Shown here piece after piece: positions 1 to 6,813 of a DNA stretch of 7,554 nt. A program made the translations under genes and the position numbers. The notes under the pieces are model-generated. The model saw only the letters and a program-made list of their open reading frames with translations, ran no database searches and was not told the origin of the DNA. The stretch's first letter is position 1. Each line of letters opens with the position of its first letter. The stretch spans positions 1 through 7,554 of the forward strand of contig CAYXXZ010000119.1 of assembly GCA_964469165.1 (NCBI GenBank), given 5' to 3'. The DNA is from CAYXXZ01 sp964469165. GTDB lineage: Bacteria; Pseudomonadota; Gammaproteobacteria; Pseudomonadales; Porticoccaceae.

Positions 1-428
1 CCGAGGGTCTTGCCGTACAGTTCGGAACCGACGAAACGCTTCTTCTCCTTCTCGAGCAGCTTCGACATTTCGGCGCCGTCGGTCATGGTGGAGAGCGTCT
101 GCACATAGGCCATGCCGCCGAAGATATCCCTGGAACTCAGGAACAAGGCGGCGGCGATCAATTCCTTGACCGCATTGGCGTTGGCGCCAGGGGTGTTGAA
201 CACAACGATACCGCGCTTGCTGTATTCGCCGACCGGAATGTTGTTGACGCCGGCACCGGCGCGGCCCACGGCCAGCACCGAGGCGGGGATCACCTCGTCG
301 TGCAGTTTCTGGCTGCGCAGAATGATGGCGTCAGGTTGCGCCACCTCGGGGCCCACTTCGTATTTGTCCTTGCCAAAGCGGTTGAGGCCGAGGGGTGAAA
401 TGGCATTGTAAGTACGCACTTTGAACAT
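1..428 (-). CDS. serA: D-3-phosphoglycerate dehydrogenase, N-terminal part (cut by window edge)
   Basis: First committed enzyme of the phosphorylated serine pathway: it oxidises 3-phosphoglycerate to 3-phosphohydroxypyruvate with NAD+ in the cytoplasm. About 142 codons are visible and the 3' end lies outside the window. The protein starts MFKVRTYNAIS and contains PDAIILRS, the substrate-binding-domain stretch GRAGAGVNNIPV, and FNTPGANANAVKEL, all typical of the D-isomer 2-hydroxyacid dehydrogenase family. The visible part ends at LYGKTLG, just before the expected GxGxxG NAD-binding loop. The YN-I-GL N-terminus resembles the shorter (about 400-residue) SerA class rather than the long alphaproteobacterial form, but the length and any ACT domain cannot be judged here. 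The ATG is supported by an AAGGGT Shine-Dalgarno at 436-441 (minus strand), 7 bases upstream. It lies 54 bases downstream of serC on the same strand with no obvious terminator between, so co-transcription is likely. Confidence 0.92.
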   Translation of the reverse strand, partial: MFKVRTYNAISPLGLNRFGKDKYEVGPEVAQPDAIILRSQKLHDEVIPASVLAVGRAGAGVNNIPVGEYSKRGIVVFNTPGANANAVKELIAAALFLSSRDIFGGMAYVQTLSTMTDGAEMSKLLEKEKKRFVGSELYGKTL

Positions 429-482
429 GGTATCTACCCTTGATAAGTTGGTGAAAACCGCTCGTCGCGGCGCCAGCACTCG

Positions 483-1598
<1,116 letters not shown>

Positions 1599-1629
1599 GG
1601 CTTACCTTGTGGTCGTGAGCGTGTAAAAG

Positions 1630-1680
1630 GGCGCAATTTTACTGCGCCGGGGCATGCAAATAAAGCGCAGGCCCCGGCGC
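1630..1680 (-). other. Two overlapping hairpins in the dsbA-serC gap (dsbA terminator or serC leader)
   Basis: On the minus strand a perfect 10-bp GC-rich stem is formed by 1671-1680 and 1644-1653 (GCGCCGGGGC / GCCCCGGCGC) with a 17-base loop. A second, weaker stem uses 1643-1648 (GGCGCA) and 1630-1635 (TGCGCC) with a 7-base loop, and it is followed on the minus strand by CTTTTAC. The two share 1644-1648, so they cannot form together. The simplest reading is a weak intrinsic terminator region for dsbA. A switchable leader for serC is possible but not demonstrated, because the stronger hairpin has no U-tract of its own. Confidence 0.4.
1636..1664 (-). promoter_or_regulatory. Candidate sigma70-type promoter for serC-serA
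   Basis: On the minus strand TAAAAT (1636-1641, five of six matches to TATAAT) lies 17 bases downstream of TTTATT (1659-1664, a poor -35 with about three matches). It would start transcription near 1629, giving a leader of about 30 bases before the serC ATG. It is embedded in the overlapping hairpins described for this gap, which weakens the call in both directions. Confidence 0.25.
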
Positions 1681-1709
1681 GGGTGAGATGTGGGGAGCTC
1701 GCCGCGGTA

Positions 1710-2465
1710 TCAGGACTCGGTCTTTTCACTGCGGATTTTCGCTACCAGGTAATCGGCAACCTTGAGCATGGCGCCCTGGCTGCCGGCCATCCGGGCGGAG
1801 ATCCGGTAGGTGCCGTTCACCACCAGTTCGGGCGTGCCCTGGACGCGGTAGCTGCGCTGGCGCGACTCCGCCTGGCGCACGGAGCTGGTGACGCCGAAGG
1901 AGTTGAAGGTGCGCTCGAAATCCTCCAGTGCCACACCGTTGTCGGTGAACAGCCTGGCGATGTCGCCTTCGCTGCGCAAGGGTTGGTGATCGATGTTGAG
2001 GGCGCGGAACGCCGCGGGGCTGACCCTGTCTTCGACACCGAGAACCTTGGCGGTGTAATAGATGCGGGCGTGGGTTTCCATGATGCCCTGGTTGTCCCAC
2101 ATCGCGGGATTCTTCACCAGGGCCACGTCGGCGGGCAGGGAAGCCGACCAGGCGGCGACCAGGGGCTCGAAATCGTAACAGTGACTGCAGCCGTACCAGA
2201 ACACTTCCGCCACCTCGATCCTGTCCTTGTCGGCGGTGGGCACGGGCTGCGGCAGGCGCTCGTAGTGGGTGCCCTCCACGTAGGCGACCGGCGCGACGTC
2301 ATCGACGCTGGGAGATGTACTGTTTTCAGCGGGTGCGGGCTGCGTCGGAGCGGATTGTGCGGGGAGCGCGGCTTGCGGCGTGGCGCTGCCCGAGGTCGAC
2401 TCGCCGCAACCGAGGGCGAACACGAAGCAGAGGAGCAGAAAAAGCCTGTTGGCCGGTTTGATCAT
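1710..2465 (-). CDS. dsbA: DsbA-family thiol:disulfide interchange protein, predicted lipoprotein
   Basis: Periplasmic thioredoxin-fold oxidoreductase that donates disulfides to exported proteins and is normally reoxidised by DsbB. It has 251 residues. A short positive start (MIKPANR) is followed by a hydrophobic run and ALGC at 17-20, a plausible lipobox with C20 as the lipidated residue. Residues 21-62 are a low-complexity Ser/Ala/Pro/Thr-rich linker. The catalytic domain begins around 65. FWYGCSHCYDFEP (89-101) holds the active site C93-S-H-C96, and GTPELVVNG (210-218) supplies the cis-proline P212. The His before the second Cys is typical of DsbA; CPHC is the common form, so Ser replaces Pro here. 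The start is fixed by GAGGTG at 2471-2476, 5 bases upstream of the ATG. It follows the cytochrome c4 gene on the same strand, with a terminator between, so it probably has its own promoter or relies on readthrough. Family is certain; membrane anchoring is a prediction. Confidence 0.93.
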   Translation of the reverse strand: MIKPANRLFLLLCFVFALGCGESTSGSATPQAALPAQSAPTQPAPAENSTSPSVDDVAPVAYVEGTHYERLPQPVPTADKDRIEVAEVFWYGCSHCYDFEPLVAAWSASLPADVALVKNPAMWDNQGIMETHARIYYTAKVLGVEDRVSPAAFRALNIDHQPLRSEGDIARLFTDNGVALEDFERTFNSFGVTSSVRQAESRQRSYRVQGTPELVVNGTYRISARMAGSQGAMLKVADYLVAKIRSEKTES

Positions 2466-2508
2466 GGCGTCACCTCATCGGGTCGGACAGGGTTGTGGAG
2501 CGCCGGAG

Positions 2509-2538
2509 AAAACAAAAAGGCGGCACTGGGCCGCCTTT
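2509..2538 (-). terminator. Rho-independent terminator after cytochrome c4
   Basis: A perfect 9-bp stem (AAAGGCGGC at 2516-2524 and GCCGCCTTT at 2530-2538) encloses a 5-base loop. Read on the minus strand it is followed by a T-rich run (TTGTTTT, with the stem's last three Ts before it). It lies 18 bases past the cytochrome c4 stop codon and 43 bases before the dsbA start codon. The plus-strand reading has no comparable U-tract, so it acts on minus-strand transcription. It would separate, or only attenuate, cytochrome c4 and dsbA expression. Confidence 0.85.
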
Positions 2539-2556
2539 ATACCCTCAACGGGAGGT

Positions 2557-3192
2557 TCAGTTCAAACCGGCGATGAAATTGGCCACGGCGTCGATTTCCT
2601 GATCGGTCATGCGAGCGGCGACACCGCGCATCACTGCCACTTCACCGTCGTTGGCGCGACCGGTAGGGTCCTCGGCGTCGTGAGCCGCCGTGCGGAAAGC
2701 GCGCAGCTGCTTGGCGATATAGGTGGCGTACTGGCCGCCGATGGCCGGATAGCCCGCCGGCGCATTGCCGTTGCCAGAGGGAGAGTGACAGCCGATACAG
2801 GCGGGAACGCCGGTTTCGATGTTGCCGCCGCGGTAGACGCGGGCGCCGAGTTCGAGCTTGACGTCCTTGGCTCCCGACAGTTGGCGCGGCTGCGAGCTGT
2901 AGAACGCGGCGACATCTGCCAGATCCTGCTCGTTGAGGCCTTCGAGCATGCCGGTCATTTCGAGCACCTTGCGCTCATTGGACTTGATATCCAGCAGCTG
3001 CTTGAGCAGGTATTTCTCGCCCAGCCCGGCGATCTTCGGATAGAGTGGAGCAGGACTGTTGCCGTCCGGGCCGTGACAGGCGGTACAGACGGCGATCTTG
3101 GATTTGCCCGCCTCCGGGTTGCCGGCGGCCAGGGCAAGGGGGGCGATCACCAGGCCGAGAGTAAGGATAAGGCCTCTAACAATGCTCATCAT
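2557..3192 (-). CDS. Cytochrome c4 (dihaem c-type cytochrome)
   Basis: Periplasmic electron carrier with two class I cytochrome c domains. Family members pass electrons to terminal oxidases such as cbb3. The protein is 211 residues: an N-terminal signal peptide (hydrophobic 5-23, likely cleaved near LALAA|GNPEAG), a first haem site CTACH at 36-40, and a second CIGCH at 132-136. Methionines that could be the sixth haem ligands are M79 or M82 in the first domain and M188 (VAVMRGVAARM) in the second. The conserved YPKIAGLGEKYL and YPAIGGQYATYI stretches follow each haem site, as expected of an internally duplicated c4. The reading frame is open far upstream, but that part is antisense to engB. 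The start is taken at the first of two adjacent ATGs (3190-3192; the second at 3187-3189), right before the signal peptide, with only a weak GGAA upstream. It is divergent from engB and upstream of dsbA. Confidence 0.95.
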   Translation of the reverse strand: MMSIVRGLILTLGLVIAPLALAAGNPEAGKSKIAVCTACHGPDGNSPAPLYPKIAGLGEKYLLKQLLDIKSNERKVLEMTGMLEGLNEQDLADVAAFYSSQPRQLSGAKDVKLELGARVYRGGNIETGVPACIGCHSPSGNGNAPAGYPAIGGQYATYIAKQLRAFRTAAHDAEDPTGRANDGEVAVMRGVAARMTDQEIDAVANFIAGLN

Positions 3193-3285
3193 CGAAATTC
3201 CGTGGTCAATATTCGCTACAATATAACAGGTGCGCCTCTGGAAGCGGGGGGCATTATATACCAATTCCCCAGTAAAAGTGCCCAT
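3193..3285. promoter_or_regulatory. Divergent promoter region of cytochrome c4 and engB
   Basis: This 93-base AT-richer gap separates two outward-facing genes and must hold promoters for both unless transcription enters from further away. For cytochrome c4, the minus strand reads TATAAT at 3253-3258, a perfect -10, preceded by TGG, but with no good -35. For engB, TACAAT at 3217-3222 is the best plus-strand -10, again without a clear -35. The implied leaders are about 55 bases in each direction. No operator or riboswitch is recognisable. The engB ribosome site is weak. Confidence 0.45.
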
Positions 3286-3900
3286 ATGTCCCATGTTCTG
3301 AACTTTGCCAGTGCGCATTTTCTCACCAGTGCGCCCTCTCTGCACCAGTGTCCGCCGGACAGCGGCTGCGAAATCGCCTTTGCCGGGCGCTCCAACGCCG
3401 GCAAGTCCAGCGCCATCAACACACTCACCCGGCAGAGCAAGCTGGCGCGTACCAGCAAGACGCCGGGGCGCACGCAACTGATCAACTTCTTTGCGCTCAG
3501 CGATAGCCAGCGCATCGTCGATCTGCCGGGCTACGGCTTCGCCAAGGTGCCGATCGCCACCAAGCGCGAGTGGGATCGCAATCTGGCAGAGTACCTGCAA
3601 GAGCGCCACTCACTCAAGGCCCTGGTGCTGCTCATGGATATCCGCCACCCGCTGCAGGAGTATGACTGGCAGATGATTCTGTGGGCGTCCCAGTGTCTGC
3701 TGCCCATCCATGTGCTGCTCACCAAGGCCGACAAGCTCAATCGTGGTCCCGCCAAGACGGAGTGCCTGAAGGTGGTGCAGGCGCTGAAAAAACGCGGGAT
3801 CGACCAGGTTTCGGTGCAGACGTTTTCCGCGTTGAAGAAAGAGGGGCTCGAGGAGCTCGAGGCATTTCTCACCCGTTATTTGTGCGCCGACGAGACATAA
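3286..3900 (+). CDS. engB: Ribosome biogenesis GTP-binding protein EngB (YihA/YsxC)
   Basis: Essential TRAFAC-class GTPase that assists late 50S subunit assembly in the cytoplasm. It is 204 residues, close to the E. coli protein at about 210. All G motifs are visible: G1 GRSNAGKS (34-41), G2 region KTPGRTQLINFF (58-69), G3 DLPGYG (79-84), G4 TKAD (146-149), and G5 TFSALKK (179-185). MDIRHPL (117-123) is a family signature. The frame stays open far upstream, antisense to cytochrome c4. The ATG at 3286 is chosen because the first residues (MSHVLNFASAHFLTSAP) align with the E. coli N-terminus and the codons before it fall in the promoter region. The Shine-Dalgarno is poor. The pairing with divergent cytochrome c4-dsbA is a neighbourhood I recall from Pseudomonas. 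Its stop codon lies inside the U-tract of a terminator serving the opposite strand. Confidence 0.97.
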   Translation: MSHVLNFASAHFLTSAPSLHQCPPDSGCEIAFAGRSNAGKSSAINTLTRQSKLARTSKTPGRTQLINFFALSDSQRIVDLPGYGFAKVPIATKREWDRNLAEYLQERHSLKALVLLMDIRHPLQEYDWQMILWASQCLLPIHVLLTKADKLNRGPAKTECLKVVQALKKRGIDQVSVQTFSALKKEGLEELEAFLTRYLCADET

Positions 3901-3926
3901 AAAAACCGGCACTTTTCAGTGCCGGT
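3899..3926 (-). terminator. Intrinsic terminator for the convergent DUF482 gene, overlapping the engB stop
   Basis: An 8-bp stem (ACCGGCAC at 3905-3912 with GTGCCGGT at 3919-3926) and a 6-base loop, extendable by one T-A pair. On the minus strand the stem runs straight into seven Ts (complement of A3899-A3905), two of which are the last bases of engB's TAA stop. The plus-strand side is followed by AAAGG, so this is oriented against minus-strand transcription, about 177 bases beyond the end of the gene at 4103-5188. In the plus direction it could still serve as a 3' stabilising hairpin for engB mRNA. Confidence 0.8.
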
Positions 3927-3930
3927 AAAG

Positions 3931-4102
3931 GAACCGGGGTAAACCAAGAGGGGAAGAGAGGTACCCGGTTCTTGCTCACAACGAAGAGGGAGATATCAAG
4001 CACCTATTGAGACTGGGCGTGCGCGAGAAAGTTCAAACTTTTCTCAAATTATTTTCGGCGCTCACGAAAAATCTCACTAGCGCCGCCACGGCGACCCCTC
4101 GA
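3931..4102. other. Convergent intergenic region with further inverted repeats
   Basis: This non-coding gap holds three more potential hairpins. GAACCGGG (3931-3938) pairs with CCCGGTTC (3964-3971), perfect 8 bp with a 25-base loop. GAGAAAG (4025-4031) pairs with CTTTTCTC (4038-4045) with one bulge; on the plus strand it is followed by AAATTATTTT, so it is a possible weak engB terminator. CGGCGCT (4056-4062) pairs with AGCGCCG (4079-4085), 18 bases past the end of the DUF482 gene, with no U-tract on either strand. No gene, RNA family or promoter is recognisable. Confidence 0.4.
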
Positions 4103-5188
4103 TCAGGCCTGTTCGCTGCCTTCACGGTACGGCAAAAGTCGTCGTGCCTCGTTCATATGCCTATGAATATGCAAGGCTTCTTCTTCCAGGAAGCGCGCCA
4201 CCGCGCGCTGGAAGGCAGGCTCTGCGAGCCAGTGGAGGGAGTGGGTCATCACCGGCTCGAAACCGCGCAAAATCTTGTGTTCGCCCTGGGCGCCGGCATC
4301 GAAGCGGCGCATACCACGGCGGATGGCGAATTCGATGCCCTGGTAGTAACAGAGTTCGAAGTGGAGAAAATCGAACTCGCGATGGCAGCCCCAATAGCGG
4401 CCGTAAAGCGTGTCCGCGTCGAACAGATAGAAAGCTGCCGCCACCACCTGCTCGCCTTGGCTGGCGGTGACCAGCAGGCACTGCTCCGCCATGCTCTCGC
4501 CAAGGTGGGTGAAAAACGCGGGCGTGAGATAGCCCCGCGAGCCACTGCGCTTGCGGTAGGTGTGCTGATAGAAACTGGCGAACTGGTGCCACAGCGCCGG
4601 GGTAATCTGCGCGCCGCTGTGCTGCTCTATGCGCAGGCCCGACTCCTGCACTTCGCGTCTTTCGCGGCGCACCATCTTGCGCTTGCGCGAGTTGAAGCCA
4701 GCGAGAAAGTGCGCGAAATCTTCGTAACCTCGATTGAACCAGTGGTATTGAACACCCCGGCGGTGGAGCAGGCGCGGTTCCTGAAACAGGGCGAGGTGCG
4801 CCTCGTCGGGAAACAGCAAATGCCAGCTCGACGCCCTGTTTTCCTCGGCAACCGCCAGGGCCTGTGCCACGAGTTGCGCCGCCAGCGCTTGCGGGTCGGC
4901 ACTGTTGGCGAAGCGTGCCCGGGGGCCGCTCGCGGGAGTGAAGGGAACGGCGCTGAGCAGCTTGGGGTAATAGCGCAGGCCGCTGCGCTGGTAGGCGTCG
5001 GCCCAGGACCAGTCGAAGACATACTCCCCGTAAGAATGGCTCTTCAAATACAGGGGCATGAAGGCGAGCTCTTCAGCATCGCCGCGGATGACCTGGTGAC
5101 GCGGTTCCCAGCCGGTGGCGGCGACGGCGCTGCCGCTGTCTTCGAGAGCGGCAAAAAAGGCGGGAGAAAGAAAGGGATAGCTGGTCAT
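4103..5188 (-). CDS. DUF482/FemAB-like GNAT-superfamily protein of unknown substrate
   Basis: 361 residues, probably cytoplasmic; no signal peptide or membrane segment is seen. Family signatures: PFLSPAFFAALEDSGS (5-20), TGWEPRH (25-31), MPLYLKSHSYGEYVFDWSW (44-62), YYPKLLSAVPFTP (73-85), a basic stretch FNSRKRKMVRRERR (165-178), LYGRYWG (261-267), HFELCYYQGIEFAI (276-289), and GAQGEHKILRGFEP (299-312). This matches the DUF482 family (Pfam FemAB_like), related to GNAT acyltransferases and to aminoacyl-tRNA-dependent peptidoglycan enzymes. The real substrate is not known to me. Relatives as I recall them carry about 20 more residues before the PFL motif. Here an in-frame TGA at 5204-5206, with no start codon between, leaves the ATG at 5188 as the only start. 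The ribosome site is weak (GAG 5 bases upstream). It stands alone between phoR and convergent engB. Confidence 0.85.
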   Translation of the reverse strand: MTSYPFLSPAFFAALEDSGSAVAATGWEPRHQVIRGDAEELAFMPLYLKSHSYGEYVFDWSWADAYQRSGLRYYPKLLSAVPFTPASGPRARFANSADPQALAAQLVAQALAVAEENRASSWHLLFPDEAHLALFQEPRLLHRRGVQYHWFNRGYEDFAHFLAGFNSRKRKMVRRERREVQESGLRIEQHSGAQITPALWHQFASFYQHTYRKRSGSRGYLTPAFFTHLGESMAEQCLLVTASQGEQVVAAAFYLFDADTLYGRYWGCHREFDFLHFELCYYQGIEFAIRRGMRRFDAGAQGEHKILRGFEPVMTHSLHWLAEPAFQRAVARFLEEEALHIHRHMNEARRLLPYREGSEQA

Positions 5189-5323
5189 GGATACTCGTGA
5201 TCGTCAGCGCCAATGGTGACCGCTCGATGCCGGGCTGACAAGCCCCATCCCGGATTTCGATATCTGGCGGTGTCTGGGTGAGGTGAGGAAATATGCGGGT
5301 CTCGGTGCGCGGCAATGCGAGCA
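5189..5323 (-). promoter_or_regulatory. Upstream region of the DUF482 gene, no firm promoter
   Basis: This is the minus-strand leader of the DUF482 gene. The best match is TTGTCA followed after 17 bases by CACCAT, a good -35 with a poor -10. It also contains a 5-bp hairpin GGGCT/AGCCC with the -35-like sequence in its loop. I see no operator and no convincing Pho box. Confidence 0.2.
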
Positions 5324-5417
5324 AGCTATAAGCAAGAGCACTGGAAGCGCTGAGTTCTGCCAGAGTCCAACTTAGAGCTTACAGCTTATAGCTCCACGTA
5401 GTTCCACGCAGCCCCAC
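5324..5417. repeat. Degenerate 7-bp and 10-bp tandem repeats with an inverted partner, behind phoR
   Basis: Directly visible: three heptads CTTAGAG, CTTACAG, CTTATAG (5371-5391, consensus CTTANAG), running into three decamers ATAGCTCCAC, GTAGTTCCAC, GCAGCCCCAC (5388-5417, consensus RYAGYYCCAC). GCTTATAGCT (5384-5393) has a perfect 10-base inverted copy AGCTATAAGC at 5324-5333. The region starts 9 bases past the phoR stop and does not read into a gene. On the minus strand a small hairpin (5337-5351, AGCGCT/AGTGCT, 3-base loop, one wobble) lies between the inverted copies and may be part of a phoR 3' end, though no convincing U-tract follows. Confidence 0.6.
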
Positions 5418-5425
5418 AGCAGGCC

Positions 5426-6709
5426 CTAGTTGCTCGCCTCCAGGCGGAATTGGCACGTGAAGGAACTGCCCCTGCCGGGCGTGCTGCGAATGTCGAGGCG
5501 GCCCTGGTGCCGTGCCAGCACGTGCTTGACGATGGCGAGGCCGAGGCCGGTGCCGCCAGACGACGAGGTACGGCTGTCGTCCACGCGGTAGAAGCGTTCG
5601 GTGAGCCTGGGCAGGTGTTTTTCGTCGATACCGACACCGGTGTCGGCGACTTCCACGGCAAGGCCTTCGTCGCTGCGCCGCGCGCTGACATGAATTTCGC
5701 AGCCCTGGGGATTGTGTTTGATGGCGTTGAAAATCAGGTTGGAAAAGGTGCTGTGCAACTCGCGGCTCTGCCCCGGCAGAAACAGGCCGGGCTCGCATTC
5801 GCAGTGGATGCGGTGGTGATCTCCCGCGACCACTCTCGCGCTGTCGCACAGGGAGGCGAGCAGCGCGCAGACATCGACCTGCTGCGGGTTCGCCTCCGGC
5901 GGCGTCGACTCCAGGCGCGACAGCATGAGCAGATCTTCCGCCAGCGCGTTGAGGCGGCGGGTCTGCTGATCCATCTGTGTGAGCGCCTTCTGCCAATGAG
6001 GCGGCAGATTGTCGCTGTCGCTTTCCAGCGTCTCGATGTAGCCCATCAGCACGGTCAGGGGTGTGCGCAGCTCATGAGAGATGTTGGCCACGAACTCTTT
6101 GCGCATTTCTTCCAGGTGGCGCAGGCGGGTGATGTCGCGGACCATCAGCACCAGCTCGCCGCGACCGAAGGTACCCGCCGTGAAGTGGTAGATGCGGTTC
6201 GGATCCTGCGGGGCGCGCATTTCGAGAGGCTGCGTGAAGGTGTCGGCGAGAATGAATTTGACGAACGCCGGATTGCGAACCAGGTTGCTGATGACCTCGC
6301 CGCGGTCGCTTTCCTTGAGGTTGAGCAGCGCGGTGGCGCTGGGGTTCCACCAGTCGAGGGTGCGGTTGGCGTCGAGCAGAATCATGCCGTCGTCGAGCGC
6401 CGAGGTGATCTGGCGGATGCGCAACGCCAGGGCGGAATAGTTTCGCTTCGACTGCTCGACGCGCTGCTTGAGACGGTAGAGTTCATCGGAGATGTCGCCC
6501 CACACGCCGGACATCTCCGGGGGCATGTCGTTCTTGTCGGAAGACAGCCAGCGGTACAGCCTTTGGATCTTGCTGAGCGTGATGAGCGTGTAGCTGATGC
6601 CGCCGATGATCAGGGTTTCCAGGACATGGCCGTTGGCAAAGCCGACCACCAACAGCACCACGCCGAGCAGTATCAGGGTGCGAATTTCGCTGTGCAGACC
6701 TTCCTGCAA
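5426..6709 (-). CDS. phoR: Phosphate regulon sensor histidine kinase PhoR
   Basis: Inner-membrane kinase that phosphorylates PhoB when phosphate is scarce and dephosphorylates it when phosphate is ample. Numbered from the TTG at 6709 (427 residues): two hydrophobic segments at about 12-27 and 29-45 with almost no periplasmic loop, as in PhoR; then a charged linker; a PAS domain at about 95-190 (SALDDGMILLDANRTLDWWN); HisKA with NISHELRTPLTVL and phosphate-accepting H212; N box NLIFNAIKHNP (N324, N328); G1 DTGVGID (356-362); F box RFYRVDD; and G2 GGTGLGLA (385-392). The frame extends 8 codons further to another TTG at 6733. That one has only C-rich sequence upstream, whereas 6709 has GAGGT 4 bases before it and fits the usual start near the first transmembrane segment. 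Downstream of phoB, in the usual order. The absence of a large sensor domain fits sensing through PstSCAB/PhoU, neither of which is in the window. Confidence 0.95.
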   Translation of the reverse strand: MQEGLHSEIRTLILLGVVLLVVGFANGHVLETLIIGGISYTLITLSKIQRLYRWLSSDKNDMPPEMSGVWGDISDELYRLKQRVEQSKRNYSALALRIRQITSALDDGMILLDANRTLDWWNPSATALLNLKESDRGEVISNLVRNPAFVKFILADTFTQPLEMRAPQDPNRIYHFTAGTFGRGELVLMVRDITRLRHLEEMRKEFVANISHELRTPLTVLMGYIETLESDSDNLPPHWQKALTQMDQQTRRLNALAEDLLMLSRLESTPPEANPQQVDVCALLASLCDSARVVAGDHHRIHCECEPGLFLPGQSRELHSTFSNLIFNAIKHNPQGCEIHVSARRSDEGLAVEVADTGVGIDEKHLPRLTERFYRVDDSRTSSSGGTGLGLAIVKHVLARHQGRLDIRSTPGRGSSFTCQFRLEASN

Positions 6710-6713
6710 GATG

Positions 6714-6718
6714 ACCTC
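6714..6718 (-). promoter_or_regulatory. Shine-Dalgarno deciding the phoR start (TTG)
   Basis: On the minus strand GAGGT stands 4 bases before TTG at 6707-6709. No ATG or GTG is available near the expected N-terminus, and the alternative TTG at 6731-6733 has no purine-rich sequence before it. The site lies inside the longer reading frame, so a longer PhoR is still formally possible. Confidence 0.6.
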
Positions 6719-6749
6719 GGAAACTGTGAGCAAAGGGGGGATTTTGGCG

Positions 6750-6778
6750 GCCCGCCGCGCGGATGTCGAGCGGCGGGC
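6750..6778 (-). other. GC-rich hairpin between phoB and phoR
   Basis: Perfect 9-bp inverted repeat GCCCGCCGC (6750-6758) and GCGGCGGGC (6770-6778) with an 11-base loop, in the gap between the phoB stop and the phoR start. Neither strand has a following U-tract, so it is not a standard terminator. It could stabilise the upstream phoB message or lower phoR expression relative to phoB; this is inference. Confidence 0.6.
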
Positions 6779-6813
6779 GGGCGCAACCGCGCCGATGTCC
6801 TTTCCTGCGCGGC

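Noticed and set aside
2380..3285. Long N-terminal extension of engB in the same frame
   Set aside because: The extension is antisense to cytochrome c4 and the dsbA start. EngB family members start at the position chosen, and the extension has no domain.
3193..3609. Upstream extension of the cytochrome c4 frame
   Set aside because: It is antisense to engB and would place about 140 residues before an obvious signal peptide.
4007..5200. A 397-codon plus-strand open frame antisense to the DUF482 gene
   Set aside because: Its composition is shadow-like and the conserved family motifs lie on the opposite strand.
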